Virus record (IMG/VR): IMGVR_UViG_3300042939_000516
Span: 1 to 25,782 of that record
DNA length: 25,782 nt
Reading direction: 5' to 3' (one strand)
Origin: a virus
This document shows, piece by piece, positions 7,586 to 15,101 of the stretch (position 1 is the first letter of the stretch; every line of letters starts with the position of its first letter). The position numbers and the translations under genes were made by a program. The notes under the pieces were generated by a model that did no database searches, had not been told where the DNA came from, and was given only the letters and a program-made list of their open reading frames with translations.

Positions 7586-7882
7586 TCAACCGGATCCGAT
7601 CCCGAGGGCGCGGCCGATCTCGTTCAACTTCTCGGCCCGCCTGCGGCACCCGCACGGCCGGCCGATCGCCCGCGAGACCCGCTCCTCTGTGATGCCGACC
7701 GCAGCCAGCGACGATTTCACCATGTCGCCCAGGCCGGGCGTCTTCCGCGGGTACGACGGGTGCCGGATGTCGACCTCCACCCAGCCGCCGCCGTAGTCGA
7801 CGCCGAAACAGCCGGCAATATCCTCGACAGCCAGGCCGCGAGCCGTCGCCCTGGCCTCCACGTCGGCGCGCCGCATCTTCAC
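7586..7882 (-). CDS. Small phage protein with Cys-Gly-Cys C-terminal motif
   Basis: A 98-residue protein starting at the GTG at 7882, which overlaps the upstream stop (GTGA); an ATG six bases later is an alternative. The C-terminal part reads GRPCGCRRRAEKLNEIG, a pattern (PCGC.KR.EKLN) that recurs at the end of small proteins in many phage tail-to-lysis regions. The N-terminal half contains a short beta stretch (GGGWVEVDIRHP). No function is known for this type. The two cysteines could bind metal or form a disulfide. Confidence 0.65.
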   Translation of the reverse strand: MKMRRADVEARATARGLAVEDIAGCFGVDYGGGWVEVDIRHPSYPRKTPGLGDMVKSSLAAVGITEERVSRAIGRPCGCRRRAEKLNEIGRALGIGSG

Positions 7883-8451
7883 GGGCAGGCCTCGCAGTCG
7901 AACTCGAAGACAGGATCGTCCCAAGTCGCGGACCCTAACTGAGCCAAGCAAGGCTTATCCGGAGGATCAAAGCTGAATATCGTCGTTTTCTTGAAGATTC
8001 CGGTCGGGCATCCGCACTCGTTGCACGACGGAAAGGCATACCGGCGCTCCGTCTCGATCGTGATCAGATACATCGGCCACGATTCCATGACGTACTGCGC
8101 TCCGACGGCAGGCAGATCGCCGTTCGGCAGCTTGTCGATCTGAAGGTATTGCGTGAATAGTGTCGCTTGGTAGACGCCACATTCTCCGAAACATTCGAGT
8201 ATCACGCGCGCTATCGTCATTACGGCCTCGCCTGGAATCTGCGGATACCATCTCGCGTTCGCATTTCCTGCGGTGTCGGTAACGCAGAGCACATAGCTCA
8301 GGCCGTTAGCAGGAAGCGTGACGCCGTCGATCGTCACGTTGAGCGTGCACTCGCAGTCGCACCGGCACTCGTTGCAGCAGCATGGCTCATCGAGCCCGAC
8401 CTTCCCGTCGTGTAGCGGGATGCCGCTACAGTTTTTTGGGATCTGGCTCAT
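7879..8451 (-). CDS. Cys-rich tail-region protein of unknown function
   Basis: A 190-residue protein whose ATG at 8451 overlaps the previous stop (TAATG). Residues 24-35 hold seven cysteines in twelve positions (CCC..C.C.C.C), followed by a beta-rich body (LNVTIDGVTLP, YVLCVTDTAG). A second cluster appears near the end (CNECGCP and FDCEACP). It is more AT-rich than its neighbours: bases 8161-8220 hold 31 G/C of 60, against 44 of 60 for 8881-8940. This points to a recently acquired exchangeable module, as is common for tail tip or receptor-binding proteins. The clustered cysteines may bind metal or cross-link. Confidence 0.65.
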   Translation of the reverse strand: MSQIPKNCSGIPLHDGKVGLDEPCCCNECRCDCECTLNVTIDGVTLPANGLSYVLCVTDTAGNANARWYPQIPGEAVMTIARVILECFGECGVYQATLFTQYLQIDKLPNGDLPAVGAQYVMESWPMYLITIETERRYAFPSCNECGCPTGIFKKTTIFSFDPPDKPCLAQLGSATWDDPVFEFDCEACP

Positions 8452-8957
8452 TAGCTGCCTGCACCGCACTCGAACACGTCGAACCACTTCAAGCATCCGG
8501 AGGCATCGTGTCCGAGAATCTGCTCGGCTGCGCCGTTCCATCCGGGCCATCTAGTGATGTCCTCGCCGCCGATCGTCTTGTGACAACTACCTCCCATGCC
8601 CGCGTCGAGCAGATACCAGCGGCCCGTAACCCCGCGGCCGATCACGACCCACGAGTCGGCCGGCACGTTGTACGACAGGTTCGCCACGTCCTCGATCGTC
8701 TTGGATGGGCTGGTCTCCGTCGGCTCGCAGCTCGACCCGCCCTCCCAGATCGTCACCGTCGCGCAGGTCCCGCGGTCCCAGTTGGCCTCGACCTTGCCGA
8801 TCCGGACCGGATCGCCCTCCTCGTAGGCCGTGCGGATCGCCGGCGGCGGTATGTTGCGGTCGCCGCCCTCGACCTTGCGCACGACCTCGGCGATCCGCCG
8901 CGCAGCCTCGACGGAGATCAGGGCCCCGCGGTCCGAGTTGTCGAGGCGGCGTCCCAC
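8451..8957 (-). CDS. Tail-region hypothetical protein
   Basis: A 168-residue protein with a GTG start at 8957, one base after the upstream stop; its own stop overlaps the Cys-rich gene. The N-terminal 35 residues are helical, and the rest appears beta-rich with Gly/Trp (WVVIGRGVTGRWYLLDAG). Cysteines occur in pairs at distance (TC, SSC, SC, GC). No family was recognised. Located between the tape-measure-side genes and the Cys-rich protein, so a tail-tip or fibre-associated role is inferred from order alone. Confidence 0.6.
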   Translation of the reverse strand: MGRRLDNSDRGALISVEAARRIAEVVRKVEGGDRNIPPPAIRTAYEEGDPVRIGKVEANWDRGTCATVTIWEGGSSCEPTETSPSKTIEDVANLSYNVPADSWVVIGRGVTGRWYLLDAGMGGSCHKTIGGEDITRWPGWNGAAEQILGHDASGCLKWFDVFECGAGS

Positions 8958-8958
8958 G

Positions 8959-9864
8959 TCAGGCCCCCGGCGTGAACAATGAACCGAACGGAGTCGCGAA
9001 GTCCTTCTCCTCGTAGACGAAGAACTCGAGGGCGTCGGGTGCCTCGCCGGCGGCCTTGGCGATGCCGTTGTTTAGCGCGACCGGCTGGCGGACGGCCTTC
9101 CCGTCCTGGCCCTTGATCTGGGCCCGTTGCGTGCCGGACCCGGTCGGCGTGCCATCGTCGTCGACGAGCTGGGCAAATCCGATGTCCCAAGGCTTGAGCG
9201 TCCACTCGTCGGCCTTGTAGGCGAACTCCCAGGTGAGCTCCCAATAGACGAGCGTCGCGCCGTCCTTCGTTTCGATGTTGAGCTTCTTCGAGCAGCCCTG
9301 GCACTTCCACGTCCTGGCCGCCCCGCCGTTCCACGCGGCGTCGTTGATCGCGTTCGTGTAGTCCCGCGAGAGCTGCATCCATCCGTTATGGGAGGCGTAA
9401 TACTGGGTCAGCGTCAGCCGTTCCTCGGCCCTCTCGGCTTGGAGATCCTCGAGCGGATCCTTCGCCGAGTTCGTCATGATGTCGCCGTTTTTGTCCTTGT
9501 AGATCGGCTCGACGACGACGGAGCTCGTGCCTCCCCAGACCGGCGGCTTGAACTCCATCGAGCCAGGCTTGTCTGGATCCGGGTTCTCCTGCTCGTCTGG
9601 ATTGAACTTTTTGTACTTGAACGTCACGACGTACAAGAGGCCGCTATCGTCGGCCGGCTTGATGTCGTAGGAGTCCATCACACAGGTGGAGTTGTCCGGA
9701 TGTGGGTCGTTGAAGGCGACGCCCGGAGCGTTTGAGATGTCCACCAGCGACTCGGTCGTCGAGTCGGTGCGGACCCAGAAGCCGCGCGAATACTCGTCCC
9801 CGTCCTTGCGTTTTCCGGACGCCGCCCGCTCCTTCGGGATCTCGCGCACAAATACGATGCCCAT
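8959..9864 (-). CDS. Probable tail-tip protein downstream of tape measure
   Basis: A 301-residue protein immediately downstream of the tape measure gene, the position usually occupied by the distal tail (Dit-like) protein. The sequence is beta-rich: GFWVRTDSTTESLVDI, LLYVVTFKYKKF, VYWELTWEFAYKADEW and FFVYEEKDF. A CQGCSKKLN motif lies near residue 190. I do not recognise a specific domain, so tail-tip function is based on gene order. The ATG at 9864 lies three bases after the tape measure stop region and has GGAGGC upstream (GGCAGGAGGC). Confidence 0.6.
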   Translation of the reverse strand: MGIVFVREIPKERAASGKRKDGDEYSRGFWVRTDSTTESLVDISNAPGVAFNDPHPDNSTCVMDSYDIKPADDSGLLYVVTFKYKKFNPDEQENPDPDKPGSMEFKPPVWGGTSSVVVEPIYKDKNGDIMTNSAKDPLEDLQAERAEERLTLTQYYASHNGWMQLSRDYTNAINDAAWNGGAARTWKCQGCSKKLNIETKDGATLVYWELTWEFAYKADEWTLKPWDIGFAQLVDDDGTPTGSGTQRAQIKGQDGKAVRQPVALNNGIAKAAGEAPDALEFFVYEEKDFATPFGSLFTPGA

Positions 9865-9867
9865 CGT

Positions 9868-11430
9868 TTAGCCTCCTGCCCCGCCCGCGAGCTCGACCGT
9901 CTCGAGGTCGAGCTCGCCCATGTCTTCGGTGTTGTCCGCGATCCGGGCCAGGTTACGGGCGTTCTCCTGCTCCCGCTGGTCGGCCTGGTCGCCGCGCATG
10001 ATCCGGAACATCTCCTTGATGCCCTCGGAGCTGCTCGACTCGATCCCCTTCACGGCCTCCTTGATCCCTGTCAGGTCGACCTTCTGCGTTACCTCGACCT
10101 CTTGCTTCGCCGCCACGTCAATGTCGTCGGCGGCATCGCGGGCCGCGGCGATCGCCTGGTCGATGGTCTGCGTAAGCGGTCCGGCGATCGCCTCGCCGGC
10201 GGCGTTCTGAGAGGCCTCGTCGCCGAATAGGGCGGTCGAGAAGTTGGCAGCGGCCGAGTTCAGGTTGTCGGTGATCCCGTCGCCGATCGTGTCGTTGAAA
10301 GCCTGCATCCCGGCGATCGCCGCGTCGAGCCCGGAAGTGTCGAAGCCCAGCCGCTCGCCGATGAACGCGGCCGCCTCCATGAGCGATTGCACCGGGCCAC
10401 TTATCCCCATGATCAGGATCCCGAACGCGGCCTGGAGGCTGTCGCCGATGCCGGCGAAGAAGGCCGCGACGCGGCGGCCCACCTCCCAGACAGCGTTCCA
10501 CTGCCCGCCGATCTGCGAGACGTAGTTCCAGAGCGGCCCCATCTGGGCGATGAAGGCGTCGGCGACCTGGGCGAAGAACCTCGCGCCCTGGAGGATCCCT
10601 TCGCCGATCCGCTGGCCGATCGTCGCGCCGCCGATGCTCCCCACCATGTCGGTAAAGGCCGTCGAGATCGCCGTGATCGCCGGGGCCAGGTAGGCCGTCA
10701 CCTGGTTGATCACGCCCTGGACCGCGGCGCGGACCTTGTCGAACGAGTCGCCCATCGCGTCCACGTTCCCGGCCTGGGCGTTCGTGAGCGTGAGCCCGAA
10801 CCGCTCGGCCTCCTCGCGGGCCGCCCGGATCCCGGCGGCCCCTTCGTTGAACATTGGCAACAGGGCGACGCCGGCGCGGCCAAAGATTGCCACCGCGGCG
10901 GCCGCCCGCTCGGCTTCGCTCGGCAGCTCGGAGATCGCCTGGGCGATCGCCTCGAACTGCTGCTCGGCCGATAGGCCGTTCAGGTCCGCGACGGAGAGCC
11001 CGAGCTGGGCGAAGGCCGCGTTCGCTTGCTTGGACCCGCCGGCGGCCTTGGCGAACGTCACCTGCGCCCGCGTCATGGCCGCGCCGATCTGGTCCATCGA
11101 GACGCCGACGAGACTCCCGGCGTAGGACAGGCCCGACAGCTCGCCGTAGGTCAGGCCGAGCCGCGTCGCCAGGTCGTTCTGTTGGGAGATCGCCTCGGTC
11201 GCCGCGGCCCCCATGCCGATCAGCGACCGGGCCGCCGAGGTCGCCCCGGAGACGAACGAGGCGAAGAGCTGCGTCCCCTGGATCGCGACGAGGGCCCCCA
11301 TCCCGGACCGCAGGCCGGCGACATCCGACTGGAGCCGCTTCATGGAGGCCGACGCCGCGTTCACCCCGGCCGAAAGGCCTGAGGTCGACGCGGTGAAGAC
11401 CGCCCGCACCTTTCCGATCGTGCTCGCCAT
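9868..11430 (-). CDS. Tail tape measure protein
   Basis: A 520-residue protein dominated by Ala/Gly-rich helices. The N-terminal region (VRAVFTASTSGLSAGVNAAS) has the TP901/phage tape-measure start, followed by ERFGLTLT and AVQGVINQ repeats typical of the family. A hydrophobic middle section (about 255-370) and a charged C-terminus (MFRIMRGDQADQREQENARN) complete it. The family rule of roughly 0.15 nm per residue would give a short tail of about 75-80 nm. Its ATG overlaps the stop of the frameshifted chaperone product (TAATG), the canonical G-T-tape measure order. Confidence 0.88.
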   Translation of the reverse strand: MASTIGKVRAVFTASTSGLSAGVNAASASMKRLQSDVAGLRSGMGALVAIQGTQLFASFVSGATSAARSLIGMGAAATEAISQQNDLATRLGLTYGELSGLSYAGSLVGVSMDQIGAAMTRAQVTFAKAAGGSKQANAAFAQLGLSVADLNGLSAEQQFEAIAQAISELPSEAERAAAAVAIFGRAGVALLPMFNEGAAGIRAAREEAERFGLTLTNAQAGNVDAMGDSFDKVRAAVQGVINQVTAYLAPAITAISTAFTDMVGSIGGATIGQRIGEGILQGARFFAQVADAFIAQMGPLWNYVSQIGGQWNAVWEVGRRVAAFFAGIGDSLQAAFGILIMGISGPVQSLMEAAAFIGERLGFDTSGLDAAIAGMQAFNDTIGDGITDNLNSAAANFSTALFGDEASQNAAGEAIAGPLTQTIDQAIAAARDAADDIDVAAKQEVEVTQKVDLTGIKEAVKGIESSSSEGIKEMFRIMRGDQADQREQENARNLARIADNTEDMGELDLETVELAGGAGG

Positions 11431-11768
11431 TACTTCGCGTCCTTGCTTTTCTTTGGCTTCGCCAGGTGTTTTAGTTTCGCCAGCTCGCGGGCCATCTCCT
11501 CGGGCGTCTGCGTCGGCCGGCTCGGGTCATAGGTCGGCAGAAACATCTCCTCGAACTCCTCCGAGACCTTCGCGTTCAACGCCCGGCAGATCGCCGCGGT
11601 CTGCCGGCCTGTCCGCCGCCACTCGTCGCCGAACGGCTCGAGGCGGTAGAAGGCGGCCCAGCGGCGAATCTGCCGGACCGACGTGGTCCGCAGGAACTCG
11701 GGGACGTTCGGTATGCGGTGGTGTGCGGCGAGCCGGTGGACGAACGTCAGCCACGGCTCGCGTCGGAG
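11430..11768 (-). CDS. Tail assembly chaperone, -1 frameshift extension (T-like)
   Basis: This frame has no start of its own and is reached from the upstream chaperone gene by a -1 slip at 11768-11774. The extension adds about 112 residues, giving a 227-residue fusion. It carries FLRTTSVRQIRRWAAFYRLE followed by PFGDEWRR, the 'W..yy.lEPfGe' pattern of phage tail assembly protein T. A Lys-rich tail follows. In lambda the equivalent G-T product helps load the tape measure and tail tube proteins. Its stop overlaps the tape measure start. Confidence 0.85.
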   Translation of the reverse strand, partial: LRREPWLTFVHRLAAHHRIPNVPEFLRTTSVRQIRRWAAFYRLEPFGDEWRRTGRQTAAICRALNAKVSEEFEEMFLPTYDPSRPTQTPEEMARELAKLKHLAKPKKSKDAK

Positions 11769-11774
11769 TTTCCC
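11728..11774 (-). promoter_or_regulatory. Programmed -1 ribosomal frameshift signal
   Basis: The leftward strand reads GGGAAAC at 11774-11768, in frame as G GGA AAC, a canonical slippery heptamer (lambda uses GGGAAAG at the same place). Six bases later a stem starts: GCGAGCCG at 11761-11754 pairs perfectly with CGGCTCGC at 11735-11728, extended by TGG/CCA across one bulged C. The zero-frame stop lies inside the loop region at 11747-11749. All three elements needed for efficient -1 slippage are present. Confidence 0.88.
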
Positions 11775-12112
11775 TCCTCTTCCTTGACGGCCTTCTCGTC
11801 GTTGCGGAGCACGGTCTCCCAGCACTTGACGTAGATCCACATGAGCGTCCGCGGGCTCGTCTGGAGGAGCGCCGGGATGTCGGCGTCCCGGTATCGCCGC
11901 TCGCCGTTGACATCGGCGACGCAGACGGCGACCGTCCTGGCGATCAGCTCGGCCGGCGGATCCTCGCCCGCGAGCTTGCGGTGGGCGACGGAAAGGGAAT
12001 GCCACTCCTCGAACGACGGCCACCGCAGCCGGACCGGTGTCTTCGACCGCGGCGGCGTGACCTCGATCGGCTCGTCGGCGATCGCGAGGATCTCGTCCAG
12101 GGGCTTCGGCAT
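11747..12112 (-). CDS. Tail assembly chaperone (G-like)
   Basis: A 121-residue zero-frame product, two bases after the preceding tail gene's stop. It has the layout of siphophage tail chaperone G proteins: a beta-strand N-terminus (KTPVRLRWPSFEEWHSL), helices in the middle (PPAELIARTVAVCVADV), an RTLMWIYVKCWETVL helix and an acidic tail (KEEEGN) ending at the slippery site. Codons 114 and 115 (GGA AAC) form the slip point. The molar ratio of short to extended product is normally set by the frameshift rate. The start ATG at 12112 follows GGAG. Confidence 0.85.
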   Translation of the reverse strand: MPKPLDEILAIADEPIEVTPPRSKTPVRLRWPSFEEWHSLSVAHRKLAGEDPPAELIARTVAVCVADVNGERRYRDADIPALLQTSPRTLMWIYVKCWETVLRNDEKAVKEEEGNSDASRG

Positions 12113-12114
12113 GA

Positions 12115-12510
12115 CTAGGGCTCTCCGGTGAAGGCAAACTCGGCCGACCCGCGGAGGAGGTCGCCGACCGACCCCTCGATCTCGAACGACAGGAGGATCG
12201 CGTCCCACGTCACGGAGCCGCCGTCGAAGGTGACGGTCAGCGTCCCACGCGAGCCGATATCGTCCACGCCGTAGGGCGGGCACCCTAACAGCCTCACCGA
12301 GGCCGTCCCCGGGTCAACACTCGTGCAGGCCACAGTCCGGACCAGGCGGACTTCCTCGCCAGCGCCCCAGACCGTGTTGTCGACGCCGGTCGTGTCGGTG
12401 GTGGCGGCGGACGCCGGCCGCGCGACCCAGTTCAGAATCGACCCGAGCGGCGTCCCGTTGAAGCTAACGGTCGACCCTTGGGCGTATGCTGGCGAGCCGC
12501 TTCCTGGCAT
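12115..12510 (-). CDS. Tail-tube-like protein, third of a tandem trio
   Basis: A 131-residue beta-rich protein: VSFNGTPLGSILNWVARPAS, a central AGEEVRLVRTVACTSVD, then GTLTVTFDGGSVTWDAILLS and GSAEFAFTGEP. It lies directly before the tail chaperone gene, the standard position of a major tail (tube) protein. It shares strand pattern and length with the two preceding genes but is clearly more diverged from them. It may be the main tube subunit, with the other two as decoration or variants; sequence alone cannot decide. Confidence 0.6.
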   Translation of the reverse strand: MPGSGSPAYAQGSTVSFNGTPLGSILNWVARPASAATTDTTGVDNTVWGAGEEVRLVRTVACTSVDPGTASVRLLGCPPYGVDDIGSRGTLTVTFDGGSVTWDAILLSFEIEGSVGDLLRGSAEFAFTGEP

Positions 12511-12534
12511 GGGATCCCCCGAGGGGCTCGGGGA

Positions 12535-12900
12535 TCAGGACCCAGCCGGCACCGACACGAAGGTCGCGGTTCCCTTCACGAGCTCGCCGACGGCGTATTC
12601 GACCTCCGCCTCGGTGCAGCGGAACTCCCCGCCGTCGATCGTGTAGGTGTCGCCGGCCGTCGGGGCGCTCGCCGTCAGAAACGAGCAGGTGATCGTCGTC
12701 GTCACGCCGTCCACCGCCCCGGCCCCGGAGTCCGGCAGGCCGTCGACGTAGACGCGGTTCGACCCGACCGCCAGGTCAAGCGTCGAGGCGTCGAGGCGGT
12801 TGCCGCTGCTCGTGGTGTCGACGCCCGTCACCTTGACCTTGACGTTCGTCAGGTCGGAGACAGGCAGGACGGGAGCGTTTCCCTGGGCTGGCGTTGGCAT
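12535..12900 (-). CDS. Tail-tube-like protein, second of a tandem trio
   Basis: A 121-residue protein clearly paralogous to the next upstream gene. Shared stretches include TNVKVK near residue 18, RVY in the middle, DGVT.T.TCSF, CTE.E.EYAVG and KGTAT near the end. Predicted all-beta. Position in the tail block suggests a tube or tube-decorating role. Only three bases separate the two paralogs, consistent with a local tandem duplication. Confidence 0.65.
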   Translation of the reverse strand: MPTPAQGNAPVLPVSDLTNVKVKVTGVDTTSSGNRLDASTLDLAVGSNRVYVDGLPDSGAGAVDGVTTTITCSFLTASAPTAGDTYTIDGGEFRCTEAEVEYAVGELVKGTATFVSVPAGS

Positions 12901-12903
12901 GGA

Positions 12904-13266
12904 TCAGGATCCCTCCGGAGCCTTGTAGGTGTAGGTCGCGGTGCCCTTGATCATGTCGCCGACGGCGTACTCGGTCTCGACCTCGGTGCAGATCCAGCCG
13001 GTCGCCTCCGGGTCGTCGTTCACCGCAGGGGCTTCGCCAAAGAACGAGCAGGTGACCGTCTGCGTGACGCCGTCCTCGTCGGCCCCCGCCCCCACTTCCA
13101 CCAGCGGCGCGTCCTCGTAGACCCGCTCGGTGTCCGCGAGCGTGGTCACGTCGACCTTGTTCGAGGTGCTCGACGGGTCGGCGGCTGAGGTCTTGACCTT
13201 GACGTTCGTGCAATTCGCCGGAAGCGAGAGGCCGGCGATCGTGGGCAGACCAGCGAGGGCGGGCAT
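12904..13266 (-). CDS. Tail-tube-like protein, first of a tandem trio
   Basis: A 120-residue beta-rich protein, full-length partner of the following paralog (see shared motifs TNVKVK, TCSF, CTE.ETEYAVG, KGTATY). It follows the tail-completion gene by three bases. The N-terminus is hydrophobic (ALAGLPTIAGLSLPAN). Function as a tail tube or surface protein is inferred from order, size and fold pattern. Confidence 0.65.
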   Translation of the reverse strand: MPALAGLPTIAGLSLPANCTNVKVKTSAADPSSTSNKVDVTTLADTERVYEDAPLVEVGAGADEDGVTQTVTCSFFGEAPAVNDDPEATGWICTEVETEYAVGDMIKGTATYTYKAPEGS

Positions 13267-13269
13267 CGG

Positions 13270-13677
13270 TTACTCCATCCAGGAGACGGCGACGGTGATC
13301 TCGACGACGTACGCGATCGGGCGGTTCTGGCCGTCCTCGAAGACCGGGTCGGAGTCCTTCGAGTCGGTGACCAGCACCCGGACGATTGTCAGGTCGCCGG
13401 ACGAACCGGCGAAGTTCCGCAGGGCCCGGCGGATGTCCCGGGCGGTCTCGTGGGTGTCGGCGTAGTTCGTCCCGTAGACCTCGATCGTGAACGTCCCGGT
13501 CGTGACGGTCTCGTCGTCGGCCGCGAGCGTGTCCTCGTCGGCCTGGCCGGCCTGGGCGAACATGACGTAGGGCGGGTCCGCGGCCGGCCCGATCAGCGGC
13601 CAGGCGTTGCACCCGGCGGCCTCCTCGAGCGTCTCGCGGAGCCAGGACTGGATCAGGTCTTCGGATCCGGATGGCAT
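13270..13677 (-). CDS. Tail completion / terminator protein (DUF3168-like)
   Basis: A 135-residue protein with an alpha/beta pattern of tail terminator proteins: helical start (SEDLIQSWLRETLEEA), beta strands (PYVMFAQAG; TGTFTIEVYGTNYADTHETA), a helix (DIRRALRNFA) and closing strands (PIAYVVEITVAVSW). Lies between the gp10-like gene and the tube genes, the usual position of the tail terminator. The ATG at 13677 is used because a GAGGA site precedes it and the upstream gene begins to its right. Confidence 0.7.
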   Translation of the reverse strand: MPSGSEDLIQSWLRETLEEAAGCNAWPLIGPAADPPYVMFAQAGQADEDTLAADDETVTTGTFTIEVYGTNYADTHETARDIRRALRNFAGSSGDLTIVRVLVTDSKDSDPVFEDGQNRPIAYVVEITVAVSWME

Positions 13678-13687
13678 AGCGTGGTCC

Positions 13688-14206
13688 TCAGAGGCCGGCG
13701 GCGCGGCCGCGGGCCGACATGCCGGGGTTCTTGTCAGAGGCGAGCTCTGTCGCCGCCCGCTCCAGTCCGATCCGCAACTGCTCGGCGAGCTTGGAGGCGA
13801 CAACGCCCCGGATGGACTCAAAGGTGCGCTGCATCATGGCGATCCCTTTCATTCGGGTTGTCCCGAACTCGTGCCAGATCGCCTTCCGGCTCTCCCAGCC
13901 GTACTTGTAGCCAATGCCGGCCACTGCAACGCCGCCGCTGTTGTTGCCGATGTAGCGGGCCTTGGTAGTGGCGGCCCGCCGTAGCGCGCCGGTGGACCGG
14001 GCCTTCTCGCCCTTCTTCCGCCGGCCGCGTCGCGTGTTTACCGGCGGCGTGTTCGACCGCAGCCGCTGCACGCCCTTAGATTCCTTCACGGCCCGGCGCA
14101 TGGATGCGACCAGGTGCTTCTTTCCGATGTGCCTCGGCAGCTTGTCGAATCGCCCGACCAGCGCCCCGATCTCTCGGTCGAGCGTGTTCCAGTTGAGCGA
14201 GATCAT
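13688..14206 (-). CDS. HK97 gp10-like tail/neck protein
   Basis: A 172-residue protein with the HK97-gp10 pattern: an N-terminal helical part (LDREIGALVGRFDKLP), a basic central loop (NTRRGRRKKGEKARSTGALR), then HEFGTTRMKGIAMMQRTFE, matching the conserved 'E-G-T...PxR' region of the family. The C-terminus is a long helix. ATG at 14206 overlaps the upstream stop (ATGA) and has GAGGAGG upstream. The basic loop is stronger than usual. Confidence 0.8.
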   Translation of the reverse strand: MISLNWNTLDREIGALVGRFDKLPRHIGKKHLVASMRRAVKESKGVQRLRSNTPPVNTRRGRRKKGEKARSTGALRRAATTKARYIGNNSGGVAVAGIGYKYGWESRKAIWHEFGTTRMKGIAMMQRTFESIRGVVASKLAEQLRIGLERAATELASDKNPGMSARGRAAGL

Positions 14207-14541
14207 GCCGCGACCTCCTCGACCGAGAGCTCCATCGCCTCGCGGTGGCCCTGCTCGACGACGCCCGAGATGTAGAGCAGGCGATCCCCACGCGAGAGCC
14301 AGCGGAGCCGCCAGTTCGCTTGAAGGCCTTCGTAGTAGCGGATCCGGACCGTGGCCGACGTGCTTCCGCCTACCTGGCCGCGGCGGGCCTGCTCGACGTA
14401 GGACAAGGCCTCGTAGGACCCATAGACCCGCGCGACCTCGTCCCACTCCTGGACCATCTCGCCGACGGCGTTCCGCGTCTCGGTCGGCGACTCGATGGCG
14501 TAGAACTCCCGGAGGATGCCGGACGGCAGGACGCCCATCAC
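14203..14541 (-). CDS. Head closure / head-tail joining protein
   Basis: A 112-residue beta-barrel protein of the phage head-tail joining type (SPP1 gp16-like): GILREFYAIESPTETRNAVG, EMVQEWDEVARVYGSYEALS, TATVRIRYYEGLQ and GDRLLYISGVVEQGHR. The GTG at 14541 overlaps the connector stop (GTGA); the ATG three bases later is an alternative. Placement after the gp6-like connector and before the gp10-like gene is canonical. Confidence 0.82.
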   Translation of the reverse strand: MMGVLPSGILREFYAIESPTETRNAVGEMVQEWDEVARVYGSYEALSYVEQARRGQVGGSTSATVRIRYYEGLQANWRLRWLSRGDRLLYISGVVEQGHREAMELSVEEVAA

Positions 14542-15101
14542 CAGGCCCCCGAATGGCTGGCGGACGCGAGCAGGGCCTCGAAGGCCTGGGGCAGCTCGGC
14601 CGAGCCGTCCTCGGCGATGATGCCCCGGTTCTTGAACGTGTGTTCCACGAACATCAGGAGGGCGGCCTTCGTGTTCGGCTCGACCGGGTCGCCCGGCTCG
14701 ACGCCGCCCCAGTAGGTGACGACGACCTTCCCGGAGACCCCGGCCGCGAGCTTGACCGTCGCCGGCATCGCGTCGGCGTCGACCTCGAGGTCCTCCTCGT
14801 CGACCTCCTCGCCGTCGACCGTGACGGTTAGCGAATAGGCCGAGCCCGTCAGGAGCGGCGGGTTCGGGATCGTGAGGATCCCGGTCACCGGCACGGCGGC
14901 CCAGGTCGCCCGGTACTCGGTGGCGACGAGCGTCTGGCCCAGCCGCTTCTCGATGTAGCGGCGGCCGGCCGCGATCTTGTCGGAGATCATGGCGTCGAAC
15001 TCGTCGAACGACTCGGTGATACCGAGCTGGGCCTTCGCCTCGGCGAGCGTCACCGGCTCGGCCTCGGGCCAGGTCACGACGCGGACGGTGTTGGGCTTCA
15101 T
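14538..15101 (-). CDS. Head-tail connector protein (gp6-like)
   Basis: A 187-residue connector. The N-terminal helical domain has the family pattern EPVTLAEAKAQLGI, DEFDAMISDKIAAGRRYIEK and RLGQTLVATEY. A beta-rich middle and a C-terminal helix (KAALLMFVEHTFKNRG) follow, as in phiE125 gp8 / HK97 gp6-like proteins that form the ring beneath the portal. Its ATG overlaps the previous gene by four bases. Somewhat longer than minimal gp6 proteins, like the gp8 group. Confidence 0.85.
   Translation of the reverse strand: MKPNTVRVVTWPEAEPVTLAEAKAQLGITESFDEFDAMISDKIAAGRRYIEKRLGQTLVATEYRATWAAVPVTGILTIPNPPLLTGSAYSLTVTVDGEEVDEEDLEVDADAMPATVKLAAGVSGKVVVTYWGGVEPGDPVEPNTKAALLMFVEHTFKNRGIIAEDGSAELPQAFEALLASASHSGAW

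Noticed and set aside
9732-10001. Arg/Pro-rich rightward frames opposite the tape measure gene
   Set aside because: Antisense to a well-supported gene and without ribosome binding site or domain.
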